Source: Clostridia bacterium
GTDB lineage: Bacteria; Bacillota_A; Clostridia; Oscillospirales; QAKW01
NCBI GenBank assembly: GCA_017396865.1
Contig: JAFQKO010000183.1
Location: 1 to 14,455, forward strand
Direction of reading: 5' to 3'
DNA: 14,455 nt
Below, in pieces: positions 1-8,518 of the stretch. The number at the start of each line of letters is the position of its first letter. Position 1 is the stretch's first letter. A program made the translations under genes and the position numbers. The notes under the pieces are model-generated. The model was not told where the DNA came from and ran no database searches. It saw nothing but the letters and a program-made list of their open reading frames with translations.

Positions 1-419
1 ACCCCGTTGACCTTGCCGTTTTCGGCGGTGATCTCAATGATCTCGGCTTGGATGAGCTGCAGATTCTCCTGCCGCTCCAGCGCGTGCTTCATGTATTGGG
101 AATAACCGCGGCGGTCGGATTGCACCCGCAGAGAGTGTACCGCAGGGCCTTTGCCGAGATTGAGCATTCTGCTTTGCAGGAAGGTGGCGTCTGCCGCCTT
201 GCCCATCTCGCCGCCGAGGGCGTCGATCTCGCAGACCAAATGCCCCTTGGCGGTGCCGCCGATGGAGGGGTTGCAGGGCATATTGCCTACCGCATCGAGG
301 CAGATGGTGAAGATGCCCACCTTGCAGCCCAGCCGCGCTGCGGCGAGGGCGGCCTCGATGCCTGCATGGCCTGCACCGATCACGGCAATATCTAAATTTT
401 CAATAAAATATTTGTTCAT
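1..419 (-). CDS. mnmG: MnmG (GidA) tRNA uridine-5-carboxymethylaminomethyl modification enzyme, N-terminal part
   Basis: Partial gene: about 139 N-terminal residues are present and the rest (the family is about 620-630 aa) runs off the left edge. MnmG is the FAD-dependent partner of MnmE and installs the (carboxymethyl)aminomethyl group on U34 of certain tRNAs in the cytoplasm. Translation from the ATG at 417-419 gives the FAD-binding motif [20 protein letters not shown] at residues 12-31, then [17 protein letters not shown] and [10 protein letters not shown], then a KGPAVHSLR segment, all family hallmarks in the expected order. The start codon overlaps the mnmE stop by one base (TAATG), which suggests translational coupling and fixes the start. 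Identification is from motif recognition. The part seen has no frameshift. Confidence 0.96.
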   Translation of the reverse strand, partial: MNKYFIENLDIAVIGAGHAGIEAALAAARLGCKVGIFTICLDAVGNMPCNPSIGGTAKGHLVCEIDALGGEMGKAADATFLQSRMLNLGKGPAVHSLRVQSDRRGYSQYMKHALERQENLQLIQAEIIEITAENGKVNG

Positions 420-1759
420 TATTTACCTACACAAAAGTTTTTAAAAATCTGATCGATCATCTGATCGGTCACCGTTGCTCCCGTCACCTCGCCGATGGCG
501 CTTGCAGCTTGGGTGATGTCCAAAGAAACCATATCGGGGGTGAAGCCCTGCTCCAGCCCTGCGATGGCGTCGCAGATGCTCTGCCGCCCCGCCGTTAACC
601 GCTGCGCTTGGTTGAGGGAGGTGATCAGCCCCTCTGCCCCCACCTCCTCGGCGGAGTAGTGGGCGCGTATCCAATCGTCCAACAGCGCACAACCGTCGCC
701 GGTCTTGGCAGAAAGCTCTACAATATGTATAAATTTGCTTTGAATATACTCTTTGTCGGCAATTTGAGCCAGATCCGCCTTGTTGAGGATGGCTAAATTG
801 CGGTCGTTGCCGAATTCCTCGGCAATGGCTTTGTCCTCCTCGGTGAGGGGGCGGGAGCCGTCGAATACCGCAAAGACCACCGAGGCCTCTTCGGCGCGGC
901 GGCGGGCGATGTCGATGCCCTGCTGCTCAATGGGGTCGGCGGTGGTGCGGATGCCTGCGGTATCGGCCAGATGACATTTCAGCCCGCCCAGACGGCAGCC
1001 TTCGGTGACGGTGTCGCGGGTGGTGCCTGCGATGGCAGAAACGATGCTGCGATCGTAGCCTAAAAGCTGATTCATCAGCGTGCTTTTGCCAACGTTCGGC
1101 GCGCCGACGATGGCGATCTGCAGTCCTTCTTTAATAAGCTGACCCCGCTTGGTGCCGCTCAGCAGATCGGATAGCTCGGCTTCGATGGCCTTCAGCTCGG
1201 CGAGGGTGTCCTCCTCGGGGGCATCCACCTCCTCGGGGAAATCCACGTAGGCCAGGAGCGCCGTGTTGAGGGTGATCAGCCGATCATAGAGGGCGGTGAT
1301 GCGGCGGGAGAGGTGCCCCTCCATCTGGGAGAGGGCGTTTTTCTGCTCAGCACGGGAGGTGGCTTCGATCAGGTCGATCACCGCCTGCGCCTTGATGAGA
1401 TCCAGCTTGCCGTTGAGGAACGCCCGCTTGGAAAATTCGCCCGCCTCCGCCATGCGACAACCGCTGCGCAGCAACAGCTCCATCACACTCTGCAAAACGT
1501 AAAGTCCGCCGTGGCAGCAAAGCTCGGCGGTGTCCTCGCCGGTGTAGGAGCGGGGCGCGGCATAGTAGGTGACCACCGCCTCGTCGTAGACCTCGCCCTC
1601 CGATTCGATGCGGCAGAGGGTGGCTTGATTGGGAATCAGCTCCGTTTTGTTTTTCAAAAGAGGGAGCAGTATATTTAAGGTGTCGGCTCCGCTGATGCGG
1701 ATGATCCCCAGCGCCGCCGTTGCGGGCGCGGTGGAGATGGCACAGATGGTATCACGCAT
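419..1759 (-). CDS. mnmE: MnmE (TrmE) tRNA modification GTPase
   Basis: 446 aa, close to the usual 450-460. MnmE is a dimeric GTPase that works with MnmG to modify the wobble uridine of tRNA. The N-terminal folate-binding domain (about 1-120, starting [12 protein letters not shown]) is followed by a helical region containing the inserted G domain. GTPase motifs: G1 GAPNVGKS (219-226), G2 TTRDT (246-250), G3 DTAG (266-269), G4 NKAD (326-329) and SAK (350-352). The C-terminus FCVGK carries Cys443, which matches the conserved C(I/V/L)GK end. GAGGA lies upstream of the ATG. The gene ends by one-base overlap with mnmG. It has its own promoter and is separated from rny by a terminator, so it is not read from the jag operon as in many Firmicutes. 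Confidence 0.98.
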   Translation of the reverse strand: MRDTICAISTAPATAALGIIRISGADTLNILLPLLKNKTELIPNQATLCRIESEGEVYDEAVVTYYAAPRSYTGEDTAELCCHGGLYVLQSVMELLLRSGCRMAEAGEFSKRAFLNGKLDLIKAQAVIDLIEATSRAEQKNALSQMEGHLSRRITALYDRLITLNTALLAYVDFPEEVDAPEEDTLAELKAIEAELSDLLSGTKRGQLIKEGLQIAIVGAPNVGKSTLMNQLLGYDRSIVSAIAGTTRDTVTEGCRLGGLKCHLADTAGIRTTADPIEQQGIDIARRRAEEASVVFAVFDGSRPLTEEDKAIAEEFGNDRNLAILNKADLAQIADKEYIQSKFIHIVELSAKTGDGCALLDDWIRAHYSAEEVGAEGLITSLNQAQRLTAGRQSICDAIAGLEQGFTPDMVSLDITQAASAIGEVTGATVTDQMIDQIFKNFCVGK

Positions 1760-1792
1760 GTTTTTTCCTCAAATCCTATGTATTTACCCTAT

Positions 1793-1821
1793 ATTTTACA
1801 ACATTTCCTTTCAACTTGCAA
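1793..1821 (-). promoter_or_regulatory. Probable sigma-A promoter of mnmE-mnmG
   Basis: On the minus strand TTGCAA (1821-1816) and TAAAAT (1798-1793) are separated by exactly 17 bp, about 35 bp ahead of the mnmE start. The site lies between the rny terminator and mnmE, so the mnmEG pair needs a promoter here. The -35 is a 4/6 match to TTGACA. Inferred from sequence only. Confidence 0.6.
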
Positions 1822-1857
1822 TATCAAATTAAGATTGGCCGCCATTGCATTAAAAAA

Positions 1858-1878
1858 CCACGGTAACGTGTACCGTGG
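1858..1878 (-). terminator. Intrinsic terminator downstream of rny
   Basis: An 8-bp stem, CCACGGTA (1858-1865) with TACCGTGG (1871-1878), has a 5-nt loop. On the minus strand it is followed by a T6 run (plus-strand A run ending at 1857), 12 bp past the rny stop. A T5 run also lies on the plus side, so it may work in both directions. Confidence 0.85.
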
Positions 1879-1889
1879 CTTTTTGGATT

Positions 1890-3446
1890 TTATTTTGCAT
1901 AATCGACGGCGCGGCTCTCGCGGAAGAGATGCACCTTGATCTGGCCGGGATATTCCAGCTCGCTCTCGATCTTCTTGGCGATATCGTGGGAGAGGATGGT
2001 CAGCTTATCATCGGAAACCTTTTCGGGGTTGACCATGATGCGGATCTCGCGGCCTGCCTGAATGGCGTAGGTCTTATCCACACCGGGGAAGGAGTTTGCA
2101 ATCTCCTCCAGCTTCTCCAAACGCTTGATATAGTTCTCGAGATTCTCGCGGCGGGCACCGGGGCGGGCTGCGCTGATGGCGTCGGCCGCCTGAACGATGG
2201 CATCGTAGACCGAAACGGTCTCCACGTCGCCATGGTGGGCTGCGATGGCATGAACGATCTTTTCGTTCTCCTTATACTTCTTGGCGATCTCAACGCCGAG
2301 CTGAATATGAGAGCCCTCCATCTCGAAGTCGACGCTCTTGCCGATATCATGCAGCAAGCCTGCACGCTTGGCAAGGGTGATATCGACGCCGATCTCGGCG
2401 GCCAGCAGGCCGCTGAGGTGGGAAACCTCGATGGAGTGGAGCAATACGTTCTGGCCGTAGCTGGTGCGGTACTTTTGGCGACCGAGCAGCTTGATGAGGT
2501 CGGGATGCAGGCCGTGCACGCCCGTTTCGAAGGTGGCACGCTCGCCCTCCTTCTTCATGGAAACCTCCAGATCGCGGCGTACCTTCTCCACCGTCTCCTC
2601 GATGCGGGCGGGGTGGATGCGGCCGTCGGAGATCAGCTTCTCCAGGGTCTGCCGTGCAACCTCGCGGCGGATGGGATCGAAGCTGGAAAGGGTGATCGCC
2701 TCGGGGGTATCGTCGATGATCAGATCCACGCCGGTAATGGTCTCCAGCGCACGGATGTTGCGACCCTCGCGGCCGATGATGCGGCCCTTCATTTCATCAC
2801 TGGGCAGCGCCACGACCGATACGGTGGATTCCGCAACGTGGTCGGCAGCGCACTTCTGGATCGCCAGCGAAAGCAGATGCTTGGCGCGTTCGTCCAGATC
2901 CTCTTTGAACTTATTCTCCTGCTCGGTGATCCGATGGGCATATTCATGCTCCAGCTCGGAATCCATCAATTGCAGAAGCTCGGCCTTGGCCGCCTCGGCG
3001 GTATAGCCGGAGATCCGCTCCAGCACAGCAACCTGCGCCTTTTTGATCTCCTCAACCTCCTGCTGCAGCGTTTCAACAGCCTGCTGCTTTTTGGCAAGGT
3101 TTTCTTCCTTGCGGTCGATATTGTCGTACTTCTTATCGAGAATTTCTTCCCGTTGCTGCAGCCGCTTTTCCTGCCGCGTTACTTCAACCCGACGTTCCTT
3201 TAATTCCTTTTCCTGCTCTGTGCGCACGCGGAGCAATTCTTCCTTGCCCTCCAGCAGCGCTTCCTTCTTTTTGGATTCAGCAGTTTTCAAAGCATCATTA
3301 ATGATCCGCTTCGCTTCCTCGCGGGCAGATCCGATCTGCTTTTCGCCGGACTTTTTACGGTACGTAACGCCGGCAATGAACATAACAACGCCTAAAATAA
3401 CAGCAGCAATCACAGCGGCGATCAGCACCCAAATTTCAATAAACAT
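1890..3446 (-). CDS. rny: Ribonuclease Y (membrane-anchored endoribonuclease)
   Basis: 518 aa, the typical RNase Y length. RNase Y is the main 5'-end-independent endoribonuclease starting mRNA decay in many Firmicutes, anchored to the inner face of the membrane. Order of parts: one N-terminal membrane helix (about 5-27); a long charged coiled coil rich in Glu/Lys/Gln/Arg (about 35-195); a KH RNA-binding domain with [10 protein letters not shown] (221-230); and an HD phosphohydrolase domain with LLHDIGK, where His366-Asp367 are the metal-binding pair, plus HAIAAHHGD (399-407). AAGGAGG sits about 7 bp ahead of the ATG. The gene is monocistronic, with a consensus promoter about 130 bp upstream and a terminator just after the stop. 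It diverges from uppP. Any long frame opposite this gene is a composition shadow. Confidence 0.98.
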   Translation of the reverse strand: MFIEIWVLIAAVIAAVILGVVMFIAGVTYRKKSGEKQIGSAREEAKRIINDALKTAESKKKEALLEGKEELLRVRTEQEKELKERRVEVTRQEKRLQQREEILDKKYDNIDRKEENLAKKQQAVETLQQEVEEIKKAQVAVLERISGYTAEAAKAELLQLMDSELEHEYAHRITEQENKFKEDLDERAKHLLSLAIQKCAADHVAESTVSVVALPSDEMKGRIIGREGRNIRALETITGVDLIIDDTPEAITLSSFDPIRREVARQTLEKLISDGRIHPARIEETVEKVRRDLEVSMKKEGERATFETGVHGLHPDLIKLLGRQKYRTSYGQNVLLHSIEVSHLSGLLAAEIGVDITLAKRAGLLHDIGKSVDFEMEGSHIQLGVEIAKKYKENEKIVHAIAAHHGDVETVSVYDAIVQAADAISAARPGARRENLENYIKRLEKLEEIANSFPGVDKTYAIQAGREIRIMVNPEKVSDDKLTILSHDIAKKIESELEYPGQIKVHLFRESRAVDYAK

Positions 3447-3581
3447 GGGGTTCGCCTCCTTATGATTTGCTTTGTGCCCTCAGCCCCCAATACACGCTGA
3501 TCTTCGCCATTGCGGTTTCGGGCAGGAAAATATCAGATTTTTTCTATATATTGTAGAAAATATACTAATACACCAAGAATA

Positions 3582-3610
3582 ATTATAGGTGATTTATTGC
3601 AATCTGTCAA
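3582..3610 (-). promoter_or_regulatory. Consensus sigma-A promoter of rny
   Basis: On the minus strand TTGACA (3610-3605), 17 bp, then TATAAT (3587-3582): a perfect consensus promoter. Predicted transcription would start near 3575, giving rny a leader of about 130 nt. The spacer contains one arm of the inverted repeat shared with the uppP promoter. Confidence 0.85.
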
Positions 3611-3635
3611 GGAAAAAAACAAGGTTGCAATAAAT
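3592..3635. repeat. Inverted repeat spanning the rny/uppP divergent promoters
   Basis: ATTTATTGCAA (3592-3602) and TTGCAATAAAT (3625-3635) form a perfect 11-bp inverted repeat separated by 22 bp. One arm lies in the rny promoter spacer and the other covers the uppP -35 hexamer. It could be a regulator site or the trace of a duplicated promoter. Confidence 0.7.
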
Positions 3636-3653
3636 TTATTTCAATGTTATAAT
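3625..3653 (+). promoter_or_regulatory. Probable sigma-A promoter of uppP-ftsK-PHP
   Basis: TTGCAA (3625-3630), 17 bp, TATAAT (3648-3653). The -10 is consensus and the -35 is a 4/6 match. Transcription would begin near 3660, about 30 bp before uppP, leaving room for the GGGGAG ribosome site at 3678-3683. Confidence 0.75.
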
Positions 3654-3690
3654 AATAGGTAATGATTTATAAACAAAGGGGAGTTTCTGT

Positions 3691-4530
3691 ATGAACTACT
3701 TATACGGCATTCTGCTTGGCATGGTGCAGGGTCTGGGCGAGTTTCTGCCCATCTCCAGCTCCGGCCATCTTGAAATTGTACGCAGCCTGCTGCCGCTCTC
3801 GGAATCGGCCAAAGCGCTGTTCGATAACGGCGGGCTGGACGTACTGCTCCATCTGGGCACCCTGCTGGCGGTCTGCATCGCCTTCTATAAGACCATCTGG
3901 GGGATGATCAGCGGCTTTTGCACCATGATCATGGAGCTCTGCAAGGGCACCTTCAAATGGCGCAAGGCCACCCGCTATCAGCTGATGGCAGTCTACCTGA
4001 TCTTGGCCACCCTGCCGCTGCTGCTGGTGCCGCTGCTGGAGCCTTATACCGCGCCGCTGAGCGGCAATCTGCTGATGATCGGCAGTATGCTCATCGTAAC
4101 CGCCGCCCTGCTCTTTTTGGGTACCCACAGCATCTGCCATAATTGGACGGTGCTGGATATGAAGCCGATCCATGCCATCAAGCTCGGCCTCTTCCAGGTC
4201 TGCGCTGTGCTGCCCGGTCTTTCCCGCAGCGGTACCACCATCTCGATGGCCTCCAATATGGGCTTCGACCGTGAAGCGGCCGTTGAATTCTCCTTTATGA
4301 TGAGCATCCCCGCCGTGCTGGGTGCCAATATTCTGAAGCTCGATGAGATCAAGACCATCGTATCGCTGGATCTCGGCGTGGTGATCGCCGCCGTTTCCGC
4401 CGCCGCCATTGCGGGCGTAGCCGCCATCAGCCTGCTTCGCTGGCTGGTGAAGAAGGATCGGTTCGGTGTATTTGTTTATTATTGCCTGGCCGTTGGCGTG
4501 CTGGCCATCGTGCTGAATTTTGTTCTGTAA
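3691..4530 (+). CDS. uppP: Undecaprenyl-diphosphate phosphatase (UppP/BacA)
   Basis: 279 aa integral membrane protein that dephosphorylates undecaprenyl pyrophosphate, recycling the lipid carrier for peptidoglycan and other wall polymers. Loss or overproduction of this family alters bacitracin sensitivity. Both signature motifs are present: QGLGEFLPISSSGHL (13-27), the (E/Q)xxxE motif with Gln13 in the first position and Glu17 in the second, and PGLSRSGTT (175-183) with Arg179. Several hydrophobic segments span the protein (about 50-75, 98-117, 125-145, 200-220, 225-250, 257-277). GGGGAG is correctly spaced from the ATG. First gene of a plus-strand unit: the ftsK start lies 14 bp beyond its stop with no terminator between. 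Confidence 0.97.
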   Translation: MNYLYGILLGMVQGLGEFLPISSSGHLEIVRSLLPLSESAKALFDNGGLDVLLHLGTLLAVCIAFYKTIWGMISGFCTMIMELCKGTFKWRKATRYQLMAVYLILATLPLLLVPLLEPYTAPLSGNLLMIGSMLIVTAALLFLGTHSICHNWTVLDMKPIHAIKLGLFQVCAVLPGLSRSGTTISMASNMGFDREAAVEFSFMMSIPAVLGANILKLDEIKTIVSLDLGVVIAAVSAAAIAGVAAISLLRWLVKKDRFGVFVYYCLAVGVLAIVLNFVL

Positions 4531-4547
4531 GGAGTACCGTTACTTTG
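4531..4547 (+). promoter_or_regulatory. Ribosome site and TTG start that define the true 5' end of ftsK
   Basis: GGAG at 4531-4534, directly after the uppP stop, stands 10 bp before TTG at 4545-4547. The frame from this TTG is the FtsK frame and gives a Lys-rich N-terminus beginning AQKSKKKSNTKKKQP, typical of the cytoplasmic tail before the first membrane helix. The only later standard start before that helix, GTG at 4692, has no well-placed ribosome site. Confidence 0.65.
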
Positions 4548-6947
4548 GCTCAGAAATCGAAAAAGAAATCCAATACCAAAAAGAAGCAACCGACCAAAAA
4601 GGCCGAGCAGGAGCAAGAGCAGTAGCAGGAGCAGCCTCAAAAGAAGGAGCTTACCGAAAAGCAAAAGGCAAGCCGCCGCAGCATCCATGCGGTGATCTTC
4701 TTTGCGCTGGCGCTGCTCTTCGCGCTCTATATCTATACGCCCATCGACGTTCCCGCAAAGGAATGGGTGGTCGATAGGGTATTCAAGGGGCTCTTCGGCT
4801 TCGCCGCCTTCCCGGTGCCGCTGCTGCTGGTCTGGCTGGGGGTGGATGCCCTCAAGACCGAGCGGAAGTACAGCACCGCCGCCAAGGTCTGGACAGGCCT
4901 GATCCTTGCCACCGCCATCTGCTCTGTCAGCTATCTGATCTGGCCGCAGGAGGCCTTTTCCATCGAGGTATTCTGGCGGCAGGGAATGGCGCTGCAGGGC
5001 GGAATCGCAGGCGGCCTCATCGCCTGGCCGCTGATCGCGCTGATGTCCTCTTGGGGGTTTGGCATCCTGCTGGTGGCCATCTTCCTGATCGCCATCCTCT
5101 TTTTCTTCGATCTCACCCTCTATCAAATGGCCTATCCCATCCGTGCGATGGTCACCTCCATTCGGGAGCGTAAAAACCGTCCCGAGCTGGTGGAGGACGT
5201 GGAGGAGGAAAAGCTCCGCCGCCATTTCAAGGATATGGAGGCCGACGACGAGGAGGCGGAGGAGGAGCCCACCGTAGTGGACGTTACCCCGCCCGAAACG
5301 GTGACCGACGTGGTGCCCGCCATCTTTGTTTACGATGACGTTACGGTGGAGGGCAACATCGACCCTGCCGATCTGGGGCAGTACGTCCAAGAGCCTGCGC
5401 CCAAGAAAAAGCGCAGCCCCGCCAAGCGCACCGCAGTGAAGGAGGAGCCGAAGCCCGCCATGGACGGCGATCAGGTCACCTTCTACAACTTCCCGCCTCT
5501 CACCCTGCTCAAGCAGGGCAACCAAGCGGCAGGCGCAGGCCGCACCGAGCTGCAGGAAAATCAGGAGATCCTGCTGCAAACGCTGCGGGATTTCGGCATC
5601 GAGGCCACCATGACCGGCATCGCCGTTGGCCCGAACGTCACCCGCTTTGAGCTTTCCCCCAAGGCAGGTACTCGTGTCAGCAAGATCGCCGCACTCTCCG
5701 ACGATATTGCCATGGCGCTGGCCGCCACCCAAGTACGTATCGAAGCCCCCATCCCCGGCAAGGCGGCGGTGGGCATCGAAATCCCCAATAAAACCGCCAG
5801 CACCGTCTTTATCCGCGAGGTGCTGGCCTCCGAGGGCTTCCGCGACGGCAAGAGCTGCATCACCGCCGCCCTCGGCAAGGATATCGCAGGCAACCTCATC
5901 ACCTTCGACGTGGTCAAGATGCCCCACCTGCTGGTGGCAGGTACCACCGGCTCGGGTAAATCGGTATGTATCAATACCATTCTGATGTCCTTCCTCTATA
6001 AGGCAAGCCCCGAGGAGCTGAAGCTGATTTTGGTCGACCCCAAGGCGGTGGAAATGGACGTCTACAACGGCATTCCCCACCTGCTGATGCCGGTGGTCAC
6101 CAATCCCAAGAAGGCGGCAGGCACCCTCCAATGGGCCTGCACCGAAATGGATCGCCGCTACGACCTGATGAAGAATACCCAGGTTCGAAACTTAGAGGCC
6201 TACAACGAGTATACCAAAACCCACCCCGACTTTCAGCCGATGCCGCGGCTGGTGATCATTATCGATGAGCTGGCCGATTTGATGATGGTCTCCTCCAAGG
6301 AGGTGGAGGATTGCATCTGCCGCCTCTGCGCCAAGGCGAGAGCGGCGGGCATCCACCTGATCGTTGCCACCCAGCGCCCCAGCGCCGACGTGGTTACCGG
6401 CCTCATTAAGGCCAATATCCCCTCCCGCATTGCCTTCACTGTCGATAATGCCCTCAACTCCCGCATCATCATGGACGAGAGCGGGGCCGAAAAGCTGCTG
6501 GGCCGCGGCGATATGCTGTATAAGCCCATCGGCGCCAATAAGCCTCTGCGGGTGCAGGGCTGCTTTGTGGCCGATTCGGAGGTGGAAGCGGTGGTCAGCT
6601 ACGTCAAGAGCAACTCCGCAGGCGCCACCTACGATCAAACGGCCATCAGCGATATCGATCGGATGGCCACCCAAGGCGCCAAGAGCAATAACGCCTCCGA
6701 GGAGAGCGAGGAGGCCGCAGGCTTCGATGATCTGATCGTGCAGGCAGGCGAATGCGTCATCGAGATGGGAATGGCCTCCACCTCCATGCTCCAGCGCCGC
6801 TTGAAGCTGGGCTATTCCCGCGCAGGTCGCATTATCGATCAGCTTAATGAGCTGGGCGTGATCGGCCCCTTCGAGGGCTCCAAGCCCCGCCAGGTGCTGA
6901 TGTCTCTCGATGAATTCCGCGAGCTTTGCGTGCAGCGTGATCTGTAA
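4545..6947 (+). CDS. ftsK: FtsK/SpoIIIE-family DNA translocase, with an in-frame TAG at codon 27
   Basis: Hexameric ATP-driven DNA pump that moves chromosomes through the division or sporulation septum. Read from TTG 4545 it has about 800 codons, normal for the family, but codon 27 (4623-4625) is TAG inside a Glu/Gln-rich run (EQEQEQ, stop, QEQPQ). From GTG 4692 the uninterrupted frame is 751 aa. In that numbering: four membrane helices (about 1-16, 34-52, 66-84, 103-140); an acidic then basic linker (about 160-255); the motor with Walker A GTTGSGKS (417-424), Walker B LVIIIDELAD (520-529) and ATQRPSADVVTGLIKANIPS (559-578); and a C-terminal winged-helix gamma domain (about 680-740), the part that reads orientation sequences on DNA. 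The body of the gene is intact, so the protein is probably made by restart or readthrough, or the TAG is a sequence error. Assignment to FtsK rather than SpoIIIE is not possible here. Confidence 0.93.
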
Positions 6948-6959
6948 AGGAAGAAAATA

Positions 6960-7637
6960 ATGTACCGTTACGAAACCCACCTTCATACCGCTCCCGTCAG
7001 CAAATGCGCCCACGCATCCGTGCGGGAGAATTTGGAATTCTACAAATCGTTGGGCTATGCCGGCGTTTTTATCACCAACCATTTCATCGACGGCAACGTC
7101 AACCTCGATAAATCCCTCCCTTATGCCGAAAAAATCAACTATTTCTTCTCCGATTATGAAGAAGCGAAAATGATCGGCAATGCGCTCGGTCTGCAGGTGT
7201 TCTGCGGCGCCGAGGTCGCCTATAAGGGGACCGACTTTCTCGTCTACGGCTTGGATAAGGCTTGGTTTTTGGCCCATCCCGAGCTGGAGGAGATGAAAAA
7301 GAGCGAGCAGCTTGCGCTGTATATGGAGCATGGCGCTCTGGTCATCCATGCCCATCCCTTCCGTGAGGCAAGGTATATCGACCATATTCGCCTCTTTCCC
7401 CGCTTGGTACACGGCGTGGAGGTCTATAACGCCAACCGTACCGAATTTGAGAACGAAATGGCGCGGCAGTATGCCGAAAACTATGGGCTGATCCCCTTCG
7501 CAGGCTCGGATAACCACAAAGCCGCGCAACAACTCCTCCTCGGCGGCATGGGGTCAAAGACCCCTTTAACCGACGAAGTTGATTTCGTGCAAAAAGTCAA
7601 ATCGGGTAAAATGAAGCCCTTCCAAATCCAAAGATAG
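6960..7637 (+). CDS. PHP-domain metal-dependent phosphoesterase
   Basis: 225 aa. The PHP (polymerase and histidinol phosphatase) fold binds a small metal cluster and hydrolyses phosphoesters; the substrate cannot be told from sequence. Metal-ligand motifs appear in the family order: HLHT (His7, His9), TNH (His41), GAEV (Glu85), HAH (His130, His132) and GSDNH (Asp184, His186). No polymerase domain is attached. AAGGAAG lies just ahead of the ATG and the gene starts 12 bp after the ftsK stop, so it closes the uppP-ftsK unit. The stop is TAG (7635-7637), and a diverged copy of its last 29 codons follows in another frame (7641-7732). Histidinol-phosphatase or a nuclease/phosphatase of the TrpH kind are possible roles, but neither is shown. 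Confidence 0.9.
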   Translation: MYRYETHLHTAPVSKCAHASVRENLEFYKSLGYAGVFITNHFIDGNVNLDKSLPYAEKINYFFSDYEEAKMIGNALGLQVFCGAEVAYKGTDFLVYGLDKAWFLAHPELEEMKKSEQLALYMEHGALVIHAHPFREARYIDHIRLFPRLVHGVEVYNANRTEFENEMARQYAENYGLIPFAGSDNHKAAQQLLLGGMGSKTPLTDEVDFVQKVKSGKMKPFQIQR

Positions 7638-7732
7638 CTTTGGGGTCCGAGACCCCTATCCTCAACGAAGCTGACTTCGTAAAAAAAGTAAAATCCGGCG
7701 AAATGAAGCCCTTTAAACTGAAGCGAGAATGA
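7549..7732 (+). repeat. Diverged tandem copy of the 3' end of the PHP gene
   Basis: 7549-7637 and 7641-7732 are related. The first ends the PHP gene (GSKTPLTDEVDFVQKVKSGK, then MKPFQIQR and TAG). The second, in another frame, reads GSETPILNEADFVKKVKSGE, then MKPFKLKRE and TGA. Many differences are silent, so both copies look to have been under coding constraint. Each copy opens with a GGGGTC-NNN-GACCCC hairpin (7550-7564 and 7642-7656). The second copy lacks any gene body and is a ghost tail. Confidence 0.85.
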
Positions 7733-7733
7733 A

Positions 7734-7767
7734 AAATCCCCGCCGATGACATCATCGGCGGGGATTT
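7734..7767. terminator. Bidirectional terminator between PHP gene and rubrerythrin
   Basis: A perfect 16-bp stem, AAATCCCCGCCGATGA (7734-7749) with its complement (7752-7767), has a 2-nt apex (in practice a slightly larger loop). It is followed by T-rich sequence on both strands. It sits between converging genes, 2 bp beyond the rubrerythrin stop and at the end of the uppP-ftsK-PHP unit. Confidence 0.92.
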
Positions 7768-7769
7768 CT

Positions 7770-8306
7770 TTAATAGTTTTCATTTTTGAGCTGGAAATAG
7801 CTTTGCGGCTTTTTACAAACAGGGCAGTGGGGAGGTGTCTTTTCGCCCTCAAAGATATGGCCGCAGTTTCGGCAGATCCAAACCTGCGTTTCGCCGCGTT
7901 CAAAGACCAGATTGTTTTCGATATTGCCCTTAAGGGTCATGAACCGCTCCTCATGGTGCTTTTCGATTGCGGCCACCGCATCGAAAAGGTAGGCGATCTC
8001 ATTGAAGCCCTCCTCTCTTGCCACCTTGGCAAATTCGGGATACATCTCTGCCCATTCATAGTGCTCGCCGCCTGCGGCGTCCTCTAAATTGGGCTCGGTT
8101 TCTGCCAAGCCGTTGCGAATCAGCTTAAACCAGATCTCGGCGTGGGCCTTTTCATTCTCGGCGGTCTCGCGGAAAAAAGCGCTGATCTGCTCGTATCCGT
8201 CCTCCTTCGCCTTATCGGCATAATAGGTATACTTATTGCGTGCCTGCGATTCTCCCGCAAAGGCGGCCATCAAATTGGCCTCGGTTCTGCTTCCTTTTAA
8301 TTCCAT
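7770..8306 (-). CDS. rbr: Rubrerythrin
   Basis: 178 aa. Non-haem iron protein of anaerobes that reduces hydrogen peroxide in the cytoplasm with electrons from rubredoxin or NAD(P)H-linked reductases. The N-terminal ferritin-like four-helix domain (about 1-135) shows [10 protein letters not shown] (Glu19), ENEKAH (Glu52, His55), [10 protein letters not shown] and IEKHHEERF (114-122), the usual di-iron ligand regions. The C-terminal rubredoxin domain has CRNCG (Cys145, Cys148) and CPVC (Cys161, Cys164) for one FeS4 centre. It begins with a good GGGAG ribosome site about 9 bp upstream. It appears monocistronic, converging on the PHP gene. No clear promoter or peroxide-regulator site was recognised upstream. 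Confidence 0.97.
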   Translation of the reverse strand: MELKGSRTEANLMAAFAGESQARNKYTYYADKAKEDGYEQISAFFRETAENEKAHAEIWFKLIRNGLAETEPNLEDAAGGEHYEWAEMYPEFAKVAREEGFNEIAYLFDAVAAIEKHHEERFMTLKGNIENNLVFERGETQVWICRNCGHIFEGEKTPPHCPVCKKPQSYFQLKNENY

Positions 8307-8359
8307 ATTGCTCGCTCCCTTCTTTTTTTAGTAGTTTGAAAAAAAGCGGCCGAAATTAT

Positions 8360-8518
8360 TCAGGCTTGAACGTAAATTATTTTCTTTTTCTTCTTTTCTG
8401 CAAGCGCAACAAACTGACCCGTTCCGCCAAAGGTATGAACCTGATAGGTAATAACATAATCTGCTTGCTCAATCATCCAGCAGTTACGATGCCAAACGGC
8501 AAACCGCGGCGGCACGGA
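8360..8518 (-). pseudogene. 3' remnant of a SLOG/DUF1273-like gene
   Basis: An open minus-strand frame with no start codon of its own ends at the TGA 8362-8360. Its 52 residues include HRNCWMIEQADYVITY, then GGTGQFVALAEKKKKK, then IIYVQA. This matches the C-terminal Rossmann pattern of SLOG (DUF1273/YpsA-like) proteins as I remember it: RNRWM, then ADYVI, then GG, then a lysine-rich strand. The upstream edge coincides with the palindrome at 8519-8605, and nothing of the N-terminal part remains. The gene therefore looks cut by insertion or deletion there. Family assignment is from memory of the motif and moderately sure; the role of these nucleotide-binding-like proteins is mostly unknown. Confidence 0.6.

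Noticed and set aside
1875..3203. Long plus-strand open frame (about 440 codons) opposite rny
   Set aside because: It mirrors the codon pattern of rny, is Leu/Asp/Gly-rich without any recognisable domain, and has no ribosome site. RNase Y on the other strand is certain.
4623..4625. General recoding of TAG to glutamine in this organism
   Set aside because: The PHP gene ends at TAG (7635-7637), exactly where its duplicated tail also ends within one residue, so TAG acts as a stop here. All other complete genes end in TAA or TGA.
4479..6131. Long minus-strand open frame (about 550 codons) opposite ftsK
   Set aside because: Antisense shadow of GC-rich coding sequence. It shows poly-Leu and Gly/Asp/His-rich low-complexity sequence and no family motif.
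6192..7532. Minus-strand open frame of about 446 codons across ftsK and the PHP gene
   Set aside because: It spans two clear genes on the plus strand and has no motif or start signal of its own.
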